From CAZGIF01 sp964526045 (lineage in GTDB: Bacteria > Patescibacteriota > Gracilibacteria > Absconditabacterales > Absconditicoccaceae), in NCBI GenBank assembly GCA_964526045.1, contig CAZGIF010000003.1, forward strand, positions 1 through 64,000: a stretch of 64,000 nt of DNA, read 5' to 3'. Of this stretch, positions 45,478-56,766 are shown piece by piece (within the stretch, counting starts at the first letter, position 1; every line of letters begins with the position of its first letter). Both the position numbers and the translations under genes were made by a program. The notes below the pieces were generated by a model. That model saw only the letters and a list, made by a program, of their open reading frames with translations, made no database searches and was not told the origin of the DNA.

Positions 45478-48400
45478 TTATTTCGTTTCTGTTTCTCATG
45501 CAGGTTCTTCATCTCCTCATATTCATAGTCTTGCAGCAATTTCTGCATCAACAAACTTTCTTTTACGTCAGTATTTTTTGGCAGAGTATTCCTTCAAAAT
45601 TGCGGATAATTTTTTGTTTCTATAATCTGTTGTATAGATTGCATTCATACTAAAAACACGTGTTGTAGTATTGTTGATATTGAGTTTGATATACGCTTTA
45701 TAGTTTGCAATTCACACAATATCTTGTGCTCACAACACCGGCGCGTATTCTTTTTCTAAGAATTCTGCATCTCACGCTCATACTTTGAATGATTGCAATG
45801 TTCAACAGTTACCGAAAACAGCTGCTTTTACATCTGCTTTTCATCACTCTTGTTTTCATGATTCTAATTGCGCGATATATTGGTGAGCCATAATCAAGCA
45901 TAAACGGTACTTACGAGCTTCAGACAAGATATCTGCAAATGTTCAGGATACGAAGTTCTGGAACTCATCAACATAAAGCATAAAATCTTTACGATCTTCT
46001 TTTGCCATACTTGCACGTCCCATCGCTGCATTATAAATTTGTGATACCATAATCATACCAAGAAGCTGTGCATTGATTTCTCAAATCTTACCTTTTGACA
46101 AACTCACAAGAACAATTTTTTGATTATCCATGGCATCCTTAAACCTAATAGCAGATTTTGTTTGTCCAATGATATTTCTAATCAACCTATTTGTATTAAA
46201 TGACACAAACTTTGATGTAAAGTACGGAATAATCTCTTGTTTTTCTCTGTCTCACATCGAGTTATATGTTTTTTCTCGGAAGTTTTTTACAACCGCATTT
46301 TTTACTTTTTTTGTTTTGAATTCTCTATATGTTTCATCCGTAAACAAACGAGGAACGTCCAAAAGTGTCGGTTTGTCATCAAAATCTTCAAGAATAGTCA
46401 AACTTCCATATTTGAAGTATTCTTGTATACGAGGACCAAATATTTCTGGTCAAAACATTTTCATGAAAATTTCTGTTGCATCATTCACTGTTCTATCTGC
46501 TTGATCGGGATGGTCAATTTCATACAGATTAAGACCCATGGGTCTATCTTCGTTTCATGCATCAAAAAATATCACATCTTTTGCTCTTTCTTTTGGGATA
46601 TATTCTAGCATATCTTCTGCAAGATCTCCATGAGGATCTATCACACAAATTCCATCACCATTCCAAATATCTTGTCTAGCAACTCATTGGATGTATACAG
46701 ATTTTCACGTACCAGATTTTCCAATACAATAGTGATGTCTTGTTCTATCATCCCTTTGAAAGTAAATAGGTGAATATTTGTTTCTATAAATGTTGATTCA
46801 CAACAATACTCACTCTTTATATAACTTATATCATCGCACTGTCTTTGTTTTGAATGTTTTCACGAATTTACGTCAGTTTTCCTCTTTTATATCTTTTCAC
46901 TCCAGTTCACTAGAAGAAAAATTTTCAATCGGACTCCATGTGTCGACTTTTTCTTCTTTTTTACCGACTGCTCGGTGAGGGCTGTCTTTGAGAATGTCTG
47001 AAAGTCTCCCACCCATATATGTTTCTGCCAACATTCATGACATAATAAATCCATTGAAATCTTTGAGAACTGGAAGATTGTCTGGTGCTGGAAGCATTTT
47101 GTAATCCATCCAAGAAATCACGGGAGAACGGTTGTACATTCAATCTGGGAGGTGGAAAATTGATGCTAACGCATTGAGAGTAAATGTATTTTTTGAGTAG
47201 AAAAAATGTGGCATCACAAAATTACACGCAAATTTTCGTAAAGGCTTAAACAAAAATCAAAAGATATCTGCTTTGACGTGCGGTGCATCTAGTTTGTTTG
47301 TATATTCACTATTGAAGATGTTAAACGCAGTAATCAATGTGTCAACATTTGATTCTGCATTTGCTTGGACATCCGAAGATGAAATAAGCATCAATCATGA
47401 AACAAAAGCTGGAAGTGCTGCTTCTTCTCACATCGCATTGACAGCATCTTCTTCTGCTTTTACCATACGAACCATCTTGTCTCATTGAGATCAATCATCG
47501 TTGTCATAAAGAAGTTCTTTGCTTGGACCATGAATAAAAAAATCTAACACTTTTCGTGGCATCAAGATATATTCTCGCCATGCATTTTGATTTATTCATG
47601 TTTTGTCTTTTCTATAGATTGCATCTACCAAAAGTCTAGCTCTGTCATTAAATGCTTGTCATGCAGGTTTGAGTGGCATGACGATACTTATCGTGTCATA
47701 TCTATTAACCTTTGCTATCGCATCAATAATATTGTTGATAGGATCATCGGGCATTGTCTTAAATGTTCTTATAGGATATGCTTGTTCTCTTGTTGGCTCA
47801 AGCGGTATAATTTCTGTATGTTTTTTGGAAAAGTATCTGGGTTTTGTTATCGTTTCAACGGAAGAATTCGAGTATTGTGCGGCAATCGCTCCTTCAAGTA
47901 TCGCTTTATATTCAGGATATGTTCCTACTATAAAATTGAGTATTCAATCTTCATAGTGATAAGACAAGACAACTTTTGGTTTGTTAAAAATCCAAGATAA
48001 TAGTTTATCTCACACTCATAGTTTACCAAGTTTATGTAGATTGTTATACACTTGTGACATACGAGAAATTTTTTCTTTCATATCTTTTGCAAGCTCTTTT
48101 TCTACTTCACGATCACTTTTTGTATCTTGTCTTGTTTGCAAAACTTTCATGTAAACCATTCTAGTTGCATTTACAACATCATACAAAAACTCAAAAAGGT
48201 ATTTGAAAAACTTTCGCAAAATAAAGGTAAAAATAACAAGTCATACAATCCATAACCCTTTGATTGCTATTCATTTTACCTCTCACATGAATGATCATTC
48301 ACTGGCAGATGTAGATGTTCCGTGCCATGATGGTTGAGATGTTGATTCTGAAGATCGAGATGAACTTGTATTATTGTTGCTATTATTTGTTGTTTGAGAA

Positions 48401-48519
48401 GAAGATGTATCGAGAGCTGGTAGTGTGTTTTTGAGTCTTGTGATGTGACTTCTGACACTGATCATTCATCAAAATTCCTGCATACATTCAGCTCTTTTTG
48501 TTCACCAAGAATCTGACAT
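45478..48519 (-). CDS. VirD4/TraG-like (type IV secretion coupling) ATPase, copy 1, 1013 aa
   Basis: These AAA+-like pumps feed DNA or protein into a transport channel. One membrane helix is visible (about residue 95, GLWIVGLVIFTF) after a Ser/Asn/Thr-rich linker. The motor has Walker A GKSGTGKS (about residue 600) and Walker B ICVIDPHGDLAE, followed by the conserved LYVDEFQNFV and LSEARKYRLCLIMAHQYI blocks of the TraG/TraM-recognition C-terminal domain. The frame stays open up to 48723 without an ATG, so the true start may be an earlier GTG; 48519 is the first good ATG. It is paralogous to 56767-59343. Confidence 0.85.
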
Positions 48520-48718
48520 AAACTTAGAAAGATTATCCGCTGACCCAGGATTGCGTTGGTAATTTTTTGCTAGTTGATCTTTACACCACGTCACGATACA
48601 TTTCACACAAAATAAAACCTTTTGTACAAGTATACGAACAAAAAAACATACCGCTACTATGTGGTATGTCTTATGTTTTATGTACTTGCCTTTTATATGA
48701 AATGTGGTGTGTGATGTT

Positions 48719-49285
48719 TTATATTAACTTTTTTACAGCACTAATATTCATATTTAGTCCAATGAATTGTTTGTGACTATTATTTAACCGTTTATTGATG
48801 TTTTCGTTATGTTTCATTTTTGGGTCTTTTTTTGCTTTTTCTATCCACTTTATATCTAACTGTCTTGTTTTTACTGTAAATATTTCATTCTCTTGTTTTC
48901 ATTGTATTATTGGAGCTATTTCTTGAGAGTTATGGAAACTTTTCAATTCTTTTTCAATTTTATCTATCGTATCTTGTACATTTTCCATATGCTGATACGC
49001 TTCTTTGTTTGTCATTTCTTTTTTACTTTCGATATAAACTCATGTTAAAAATAGATTTAGTATTTCTTCGTTACCTTCTGATTCATTTAGAAAATCATGC
49101 CCAATAGTGAATTCTTGTTCTCAGAATATATTTTGTAGAACTCATTCTACTTTTTGTTTAATATGTTGTTTTTTTTCTCACTCATCAAGAAATGAGAGTT
49201 TTTCAAAAAGATTATCAATTGATGTATTTTCTCTTTTTTGTTCTTGTGGTTTAGTTTTGTACTTCAGTAATTCTAATGAGCTCAT
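48719..49285 (-). CDS. hypothetical soluble protein, 188 aa
   Basis: The protein is charged and helical with Gln/Glu/Lys-rich repeats and no membrane segment. No known family. Its stop (48719-48721) abuts the open frame of the downstream ATPase gene, so they are probably one operon, but a regulatory or partner role is only suggested by context. TGA is read as glycine at several places. It diverges from the 159-aa gene. Confidence 0.6.
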
Positions 49286-49311
49286 TTTTTTATTTTGATG
49301 TAAATTATATA

Positions 49312-49339
49312 TTGACATTTATATTATTAAAACTATAAA
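49312..49339 (+). promoter_or_regulatory. sigma-70-type promoter
   Basis: TTGACA (49312-49317), a 16-base spacer and TATAAA (49334-49339) lie about 50 bases upstream of the start at 49391, in the divergent intergenic region. Confidence 0.55.
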
Positions 49340-49390
49340 ATTCAAGTACAAATAGTTTTTTTGTTACCTTTTAATATTATAAAATAAATA

Positions 49391-49870
49391 ATGTCATTTT
49401 CAAAATATATTAAAAAGCTTTTTGTACCAAAAAAATCTTCAGAAGCTGATGATAAAATACTAGATCTTAATGTTCAGTTTACACAAGAAAAAAAGGAACA
49501 GGTTAAGGAAAACTTTGTTTTAGATTTAAAAAAACTGGATGTCGCCTCATTGCAAGCGCTTACATCTCAAAAGCATCATGATAAAGTTTGATTTAGTCTT
49601 AAAGAGATTATAGATATTTCAGAAAACCCAAATATAATCCAGATTAATATGGTTTACGGTGCAAATGATGAACCTCGCTTAATATTGGAATCTATGAAAT
49701 ATAACCCTGAAAGGAACACTTATTCAGTTCCAAGAGCTTATACGTCTCTTAGTATAGAACAAAATAATTTTTCTATAAAAGATATAAATTACATAATTAA
49801 TATAAATAAATGAGAATTGTCTCATTTAGAAAAGATAATAGCTATTAGGGAATATCTTGAACGTATATAA
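49391..49870 (+). CDS. hypothetical protein, 159 aa
   Basis: The protein is Lys- and Glu-rich with a basic N-terminus; no signal peptide is evident and no family is recognised. Two TGA codons are read as glycine (49589 and about 49810). It lies upstream of the D-Ala-D-Ala ligase gene with a 77-base gap. Confidence 0.6.
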
Positions 49871-49947
49871 TCAGCTCATTAGTTCTTGCAATACAATTGT
49901 GAACTGTCTATATTTTGATCAAAGGTTTTATATCTTTGGTCTAATTT

Positions 49948-52452
49948 ATGGATATATCTACAAACAAAATCTCAGTCGCAATATTTTTTGGATGAGATTC
50001 TAACGAAAGAAATATTTCTTTGGATAGTGCAAGGACATTTTACGATTCTTTGAGGTATGTATATCAAAATTGTACAATACATATCTATTTTGTATCGCAA
50101 ACCTTAGAGTTTTTCCTTTTGCCACGAGAGTACATATATTCCAATACGATACAGGATTTTGAATCGTGACTTCTCTCATCACATACACCTCTTACACTCG
50201 ATCAGATCATCAATCAAAACGATATCTTTTGTCCGATGATTCATGGTTCATATTGAGAAGATTGAAGATTGACTGCTGAGTTACAACAAAAGTGAGTCAT
50301 TGCAATTTTGTGATCTAATGCAAAGTCTCTTGCTTTAACTATGAACAAAAACCAAACTGCGAGAGCAATACAAAACCTTGGATTACATGTGCCCAATCAT
50401 GTACTCATTTTGCAAGACGATCGAAAAGTCAATCATAAACAAATGCTCACCACTTTACAAAAGACTTTTGCTGACCTTGAATTGATAGTCAAACCAAACG
50501 ATTGTGGTTCGTCTGATTGAGTACAAAAAACTTCAATATCTACGTTAGACAGATCTTTAGAGCTTGCTTTTCAATTTAGCGACAATGTTTTGGTTGAAGA
50601 GTACATCACATGACAAGAATTTTCTATCATTGTTGTGCAAGATTTAGAAAATAATATTATTCCGCTTTTGCCAACAGGTGTCGTTGTTGCAAATAGTCTG
50701 TCACAATCCAACGACTGAGTATACACAAGACACAAAAAATATATGCCTGGAAGTGGTGCACATCATATGACACCAGTCACGTTGGATGCAGATGTGATCG
50801 CAACTATTAGAGATCAAGCAAAAAAAATCTTCTCGTGATTAGAAATGTCTGATTGGTGACGTTTTGACTGATTTATTGATCAGACGTGATGCATCTCTCG
50901 AATCGATATTAATAGTATTCCGTGATACGGTCAGGATTCATTTTTGTTCCAACAAATGGCATTGTTTGGGTTTGATCATGTGTCGTCTACGCATATGTTT
51001 GCACAAAGAACTTTCAATAAACTACCTCAACAAAAAAGACCAATACTGTCAGAAATAAGCTGATTTACGAATCAAAAACATATAGCAATCGTCTGATGAG
51101 GTCAATCTTCAGAAAAAAACGTCTCAAGAATGAGCCGAGCAAATGTCACCCAAAAACTATCTTTTTTACAAAAGTATTCTCTCCATAGAGTTTTTCAAAC
51201 ATCGACGTGAGAATATCGAGAAGTCCCGTTATTTGTTGCATTGCAACATACAATTGAGGAAATTGAAGCAATCATTATTGATCGTGATAGGTATGCTGAG
51301 ACTGTCAAGTTATGTTCTTCTATTGTACAAAATGAGAATGTATTCTCTGAAAATGCTCTTACTGAGATGAATAAGATGAACTTTTTGCCTTTTCAGGTTT
51401 ACAAAAAAGATCGAAAATCGACAATAGATTTTGTTTTTATTGCTTTGCATTGATGAGAAGGGGAGGATTGAACGTTGCAATGAGAGTTAGAGACGTTAGG
51501 TATTCCATTTAACTGATCTTGATCTGATGTTTCTGCTCTATGCATGGACAAATACAAAACAAATTCTCTTATCAATCAAGCTAATCTTGTATGAGTGCAA
51601 ACTCCGAATCAATTACTTCTTGATTTGTCAGAACTAAAACAAGATTTACAACAATTTTTTGAAAAACATTGAATCAAAATACAAACATTTATATCTGACT
51701 TTGCATTAGGTATTAGTAGAGGAGACGACGTTTTTTCTACATCATGATATCAAGAGTACAACACGTTTATGAAAACATATATTGACTCATTTATGACTGA
51801 GCTATGAGTACAAACAAAAGTTGTTCTTAAACCTCATAATGACTGATGTTCAAGTTGAGTTTTGGTGTGTATAGATCCATACAACCAAATTCCTCTTTAT
51901 ATTGCTTGTATTTTTGCCTGAGTCCAAAAGATCCCTTTTTGATTGTTACACGACTGATACGCAAAAGACTCTGAATATTATATGAATATGCCCACCTCGT
52001 CTATGACATCAATCATGGCAGAGGAGTTTTTGGATGCATATCAAACCAAAAAGTATATAGAAATGACAGTTGGAGTGTTATGAAAAAAATGAAACCTGAC
52101 TGCATTGTTGCCCTCTGAGACTCCATCGAGTGTGACGTGACTCACCGTAGAAGAAAAATTTAATAAGTGAGTTGGTACAAATCTTACACCTCCACCAAGT
52201 TTGACTCAAGAAGATGTTGCTATCGTACGTGATGCAATCACACGTATGAGTACGACAATAGGTATCAATTGATATGCAAGAATAGATATTATGTTTGATT
52301 GTTCTACCAAAGAAGTCTTCTTGATAGAAGTAAATTCACTTCCGTGACTTACTCCAGCAACAATTATTTATACACAAGCGATTTTGACTCCAGAAACGAA
52401 TTTAGATCCATCTGGTTTTTTGGATAAGATTATTGATTATTCTATCATATAA
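49948..52452 (+). CDS. ddl: tandem two-domain D-alanine-D-alanine ligase, 834 aa
   Basis: Ddl joins two D-Ala for the peptidoglycan stem. The protein contains two complete ligase-type halves. Domain 1 has HGSYGEDGRL, KPNDCGSSDGV, and a RIDINSIPGYG end (residues 1-360). Domain 2 (about 370-834) has HGGEGEDGTLQGELE, FNGSGS, CMDK, a KPHNDGCSSGV loop and EVNSLPGLT. Domain 2 keeps the canonical E-x-N-x-x-P-G. Domain 1 has Asp instead of Glu there and Tyr-Gly after PG, so it may be altered in activity or specificity. Normal Ddl is about 300-370 aa, so this is a fused duplication. Over 50 TGA codons are read as glycine. Its 3' end overlaps the convergent GNAT gene by 16 bases. Confidence 0.88.
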
Positions 52453-52991
52453 ATCATTAACGGTACAGATTTTTTGATACCAGCAGCTTGTAGTGAATCT
52501 GTTGTATGTGTATCAATAGACATGAATCATGTTTTATTATACAATTCTGTTACAAAATTATTTGATGGGACTCATGTTATAGCAGAGATAGGAGTTTGCT
52601 CTATCTTGTTATAATTTTTGACAAAATCAAATGTCTCTTGTATTCGATCTTCATAGAGTCATGAATTAGCATATTTTCTATTACAATGTAATCTTTTTCA
52701 CGCCAATACCAAGTATTTACCCCCGTCAAAAGTCAGAGATTCTTTTTTTGCTGCTCTATATCAGATAATCTTTCACGATTCATCAATCATAACTTTATGC
52801 ATTTCGTACTCTTTTTGTTTGCATTTGGTACGCAATCTCTCAGCAGTATTGAGTGTTATATACCCTTGTTTTTCAGTCTCTGACAAGAAATCTGCATAAG
52901 GAGAGAACTTTAAAAAATTATCGCGAAGTAATGATGCTATCTCATCGCAATCAGCGAGCGTTACATCTCTTATAGTGTAAGATGGTTTCAT
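52437..52991 (-). CDS. GNAT-family N-acetyltransferase, 184 aa
   Basis: The start IRDVTLADCDEIASLL and the end NNFVTELYNKTGF are typical of GNAT acetyltransferases, where the latter is the acetyl-CoA-side helix and strand. The middle GGKYLVLAGKRLHCNRKY stretch is less conserved. Substrate is unknown. TGA is read as glycine at several sites. It converges with ddl and overlaps it by 16 bases. Confidence 0.7.
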
Positions 52992-53048
52992 GATAGAGAA
53001 AAGAATAAAGTTACCTTATAAATGTTATAGAGGATAAATGATTATTTA

Positions 53049-53116
53049 AGACCCCTCTGACTTCGGCACCTCTATCCCAAGGGCACTTCCGTTGGGTACC
53101 CTCAGAGGGGAGGGGT
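53049..53116. repeat. GC-rich hairpin element
   Basis: An ACCCCTCTGA/TCAGAGGGG inverted repeat separated by about 45 bases, much higher in GC than the surroundings. It lies at the end of the DUF559 gene and resembles the ends of the other MITE-like elements in this window. Confidence 0.55.
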
Positions 53117-53733
53117 TATACTTCTCCATCACAATAGTCTGCAATACAACGACATACATCATCAAGTTGATGATAAATTTGATCGTTGCTAAATCTTATA
53201 ATATGCAATCCATACAAATCTAATAGCTCTGTTCTCATTGTATCATATTCTTGTGCATCATGGTCTGCATGAGTCTCACCATCAATTTCTATCACAAGAC
53301 TCACTTTTGCACAATAAAAATCTACAACAAAGTGATCAATACATTTTTGTCTCAAAAACTTGTATTCATACTTTCTTAAAAAAGCAAATCGCAACTTAGA
53401 TTCTGCTGGTGTCATTCCCTTTCTCATTGCTTTTGCTCTGGCTAAGTTATTTGGGTTATAAGGAAAATGATTACCATCTCGGACGAGTCATCTCGCACGT
53501 ACAGATTCTTGTGTCAGTTCAAGTGCTCGTGGTTTGGTCATTGATGATTCATGAGATATAAAATGATTTTGTGACCCCACCCCCCAGAGGGTCCCCCCCT
53601 CCCCATGACGGGGAGGAATAACAGCGGATTTTTTTTCTGTTTCTATCACAAAGGATTCGTGGGCATTAATGTCCCTCCCGTCATGGGAGGGGTAGGGGTG
53701 GGTTTTTATCGTGCCGAATTGGTTGTTTTCCAT
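53116..53733 (-). CDS. DUF559 endonuclease-like protein, 205 aa, N-terminus encoded by a MITE
   Basis: The C-terminal about 110 residues are a DUF559 domain (Vsr-like endonuclease fold), with MTPAESKLRF, FVVDFYCAKVSLVIEIDGETHA and IIRFSNDQIY; the D-x(n)-ExD core suggests a nuclease. One TGA is read as glycine where the N-terminal part joins. Residues about 11-55 (THPYPSHDGRD...PPRHGEGG) are the translation of the MITE-like repeat copy A, so the insertion extended the gene, or the annotated start is too far upstream. A start after the repeat (MTKPRALEL or MRKGM) would give a normal-length DUF559 protein. Confidence 0.75.
53573..53704. repeat. MITE-like element, copy A
   Basis: A 130-bp element with GC-rich nested hairpins: CCTCCCCATGACGGGGAGG on one side, CCTCCCGTCATGGGAGG on the other, a middle AT-rich part with TTTTCTGTTTCTATCACAAAGGA, and CCCCACCC/GGGGTGGG at the ends. 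It lies inside the DUF559 reading frame. Related copies are at 55150 and 56503. Confidence 0.8.
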
Positions 53734-53836
53734 ACGGCAAACATGTTTTTATGACACATGACAAACCCAAAAGGTTTGCCCTACACATCACCACATCAAA
53801 AAAATCTATACTGACAGCGATGGTGGTGTAGATTGA

Positions 53837-55096
53837 TTATTTCAGCAGTTCAATAATTTTTTCGTTTTTGATGCTTTTTGCATAATCCAGAGCAGTAGTT
53901 TCATGCTGATCTTTGATATTTTTATCTACTCAATGTTCCAGTAAGAATTTTACTACCTCAAAATGTCAGTTCATAGTTGCATCAAATAAGGCTGTCCATC
54001 ATTGTTCATCTTGCATATTTACATCTGCTCACTGTTCGATCAAAAATTTCACAACATGCAAATGTCATTTTAATGAAGCCCACATCAATCAAGTTTTTGT
54101 ATCTTCTCATATTGTATCTATATTATTTGGACAACTGTCAATATATTTTTTTACTGTGTCCAAATCTCATTTTCAACATTCAAACATAAAATCTTCCAAG
54201 TATTCTTTGTATTCGTTTTTTGAAAGATAATATGGATTGTCTATTTGCGTTTTTATATTCGTTTGATTTGCAATTTTAATCATATTGATAATTGATTCTT
54301 TGTCTTCTATAAAAAAATGATTTGAACTAATAAAGTTATTCAACTTATATAAATTGAATCAACAAAACTCAAATACCTTTCGAAGAACAAACCTTTGTAA
54401 ATCAATATTTCCTTTTGTTTTAATGCTCACATAAAAATCTTCATAAACCATATACAGTCTCAGTAAATACAGTATAGGAAAAGAAAGAATTGTTAATATA
54501 ATTGGCAGAAGAAAAGATTTAAAGTTTTGTAGTGTCATAACTTGGATATCGTTTTTTATTATACTAGTAACAGAAAAGATTATGGTACTTCCAACAATGA
54601 CTGATAAAATTATAGAAGCAAACGATTTTACTTTTTGATTTTCTTTATTTACATCATCTACTGTCATTCATCAATAAAAAATTACTAATATTGGTTGCAG
54701 TAAAATTTCCCAAAATAATGGTAAAGGTTGAAGATTTATGAAAAAAGAAAAAACAAACAAAAAAGATATATATTCTTTGAAAATTTCTTGAATATGTTTC
54801 TTTCAATCATCAATCTTTTCAATGTTTAAGAATAGGGGAATCAAAAATCATATACTAAAGAAAATAGTATCTTTAAGTAAAGAAAAATCCCATATTCAAA
54901 TTATACTCAAAACAAAAACAAGAAAAAAAACAATCAAAAAAAAGATAAGATAAGTACTGAGAGATTGCCTGTTAAAAAGTCATAAAAATCCCTGTTTTAT
55001 TTCTTTTTTTGTTATTAAAAATACAAAAATTATTAGTAACCAAAAGAGTGTTGCTATATCTCTATGAGTAAACTGATTTATAAAATCGATAAACAT
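53837..55096 (-). CDS. polytopic membrane protein with C-terminal ankyrin repeats, 419 aa
   Basis: Six to seven hydrophobic helices span residues about 12-210. The soluble C-terminal part ends with three ankyrin repeats (about 310-419), with the hallmarks GLMWASLKGHLHVVKFLIEQGADVN and TALFDATMNGHFEVVKFLLEHG. Ankyrins bind partner proteins, so this might sense something at the membrane; no homologous system is recognised. It lies in the accessory island with DUF559 and Mrr-like genes. A repeat (copy B) is upstream of its start. Several TGA codons are read as glycine. Confidence 0.8.
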
Positions 55097-55149
55097 TTTT
55101 TAATAAACAAAATAAACCTCTACCTCAAAAGCCTCAACCTCCTACTTAT

Positions 55150-55277
55150 AAACCCCTCCACCCTGCGGGCACCTCCCCATGACGGGGAGGAAAAAGCAGA
55201 ATTTTTTTTCTGTTTCTATCACAAAGGACTGGTGGGCATTGACTTCCCTCCCGTTATGGGAGGGGTAGGGGTGGGTT
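55150..55277. repeat. MITE-like element, copy B
   Basis: About 128 bp with the same nested GC-rich hairpins, AT-rich core (TTTTTTTTCTGTTTCTATC) and CCCCTCCACCC/GGGGTGGGT termini as copies A and C. It is intergenic, between the ankyrin and Mrr-like genes. Confidence 0.8.
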
Positions 55278-55330
55278 AATTGTATCAATAACGGTGCTTT
55301 TGGTTTATTGAGTGCGTTTCTGATCTGGGA

Positions 55331-56470
55331 CTATTCTACGTCTGGTATATGAGTTTCACTATTGTCTATGTTTTTATACTTTTTTTGCAATTCTTCATCC
55401 CAATAAAAGTTTTCATATACTTGTTCTTCTCTTTCTTCATTTATATCATCCACATAGATTATTTCTTCATGTTCTATGGTATTAATCTCTACATCAATGA
55501 GTAATTCTCATTCCTCATGATAATGATTGGAAAAAAAATCTCGTTTCACTTTTATCTTTTTACATGTTTCTTTCGGAATAAGCAAGATCTTTCTAAAAGT
55601 ATGTGAGTTTTTTGATGCAAGTGCTTTGCTTTCAGGTTCCCATAACTTTCAAGTGTTGTTTTCATAAATGATACAATCTATGTATATATTTGGATTTAGT
55701 ATCCATGGAATGTCATCAGAAATACTTTCAATATCTCATTCAAATGATAAACTAATTTTATAGTTCTCTAGTGGCATTGTTCAAGTATTTGTAAGTTTGA
55801 TCTTGAAGGTAAATAAACTAAAGTTTTCTCATTTATCTTCTCAAGAAAAGGGATGTCTTGCTATACTTGCAATAGTAGCCATCAGCTTTTCATGATCTGT
55901 TTTTGGTTTATAGATGTACTTTTTAAGAGTATGTAAAATATCTACTTCTTTTGAAATTGTAGATGTTCATTCTTCAAATTGCACTGATATACTATATTGG
56001 TTTTTGAAATTGATACTTTTTACATACCAGTCAAATGTATATTTATTTTCGTTTATCAAATCCACAATATCTTCTCGTGAATATATAGCAATTCAAAATA
56101 ATCATTGATTATTATGTTCTAAATTTTTTTCTCTTATATACTGTTCAATTGCAACATCTTTATTTGCTGTTGTTGCAAAATACAACATTTTTAACGATGG
56201 TATGAATTTTTTTGCTTTTTCTATCTCGGCATTAATTTCTTTTTTTGTGAGTTGTTTGTCTGTATAATCGTCTTTTCATTTACATTGTATCCCATAATAT
56301 CAATCTTTTCACGTTGGTATTCCATATACATCAACACCACATTGATTTTGTCATGATCTACCATGTTTTTTAGTTTCAGGATCATCCCAAAGCTCTCACC
56401 ATAATTTTTTACAGAGAGTTTCAAAATCTTGTCGATTTTCAGGCTTTGCAATATATGTTGGTGCTTGCAT
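55331..56470 (-). CDS. Mrr-like PD-(D/E)xK restriction endonuclease-type protein, 379 aa
   Basis: The N-terminal about 100 residues have the Mrr-type nuclease core, DFETLCKKLWGELWD, GRSGQNQCGVDVYGI and YYGIQCKGKD, giving the D...QxK catalytic pattern. Helices and FATTANKDVAIEQYIREKN follow. The C-terminal 240 residues are beta-rich and unrecognised, perhaps a sensor. Proteins of this type often act in defence against foreign DNA, but the family is broad. It is monocistronic on the - strand, flanked by MITE copies B and C. TGA is read as glycine at about 12 sites, including those in the nuclease core. Confidence 0.72.
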
Positions 56471-56502
56471 AAATACGAACAACTAAAAAATAAAAACTAT
56501 TT

Positions 56503-56626
56503 ATAAACCCCTCCACCCTGCGGGCACCTCCCCATAACGGGGAGGAAAAAGCAGAACTTTTTTTTTGTTACAAAGGACTGGTGGGCATTGACATCCCTCC
56601 CGTTATGGGAGGGGTTGGGGTGGGTA
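56503..56626. repeat. MITE-like element, copy C
   Basis: About 124 bp, related to copies A and B, with nested hairpins (CCTCCCCATAACGGGGAGG and CCTCCCGTTATGGGAGG). Intergenic, upstream of the Mrr-like gene. Confidence 0.8.
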
Positions 56627-56679
56627 ATTGGAGTACTGATATCTCATACATAATAATAAATCATCAGTTATCTACAAGA

Positions 56680-56709
56680 AAAGAAAAAGGACGGTTTATA
56701 AAACCGTCC
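56680..56709 (-). terminator. terminator of VirD4/TraG-like gene copy 2
   Basis: A GGACGGTTTATAAAACCGTCC hairpin with a strong GC-rich stem is followed on the - strand by TTTTTCTTTTC, beginning about 60 bases past the stop codon. Confidence 0.8.
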
Positions 56710-56766
56710 ATACATATTGTGTTGTATTAATAATCCGTCCGTACAAGTCTTTTATATATATGTTTC

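Noticed and set aside
53488..53733. An independent small gene upstream of DUF559
   Set aside because: Its TGA at 53488 is a glycine codon in the same frame as the DUF559 gene, and its sequence is the MITE element.
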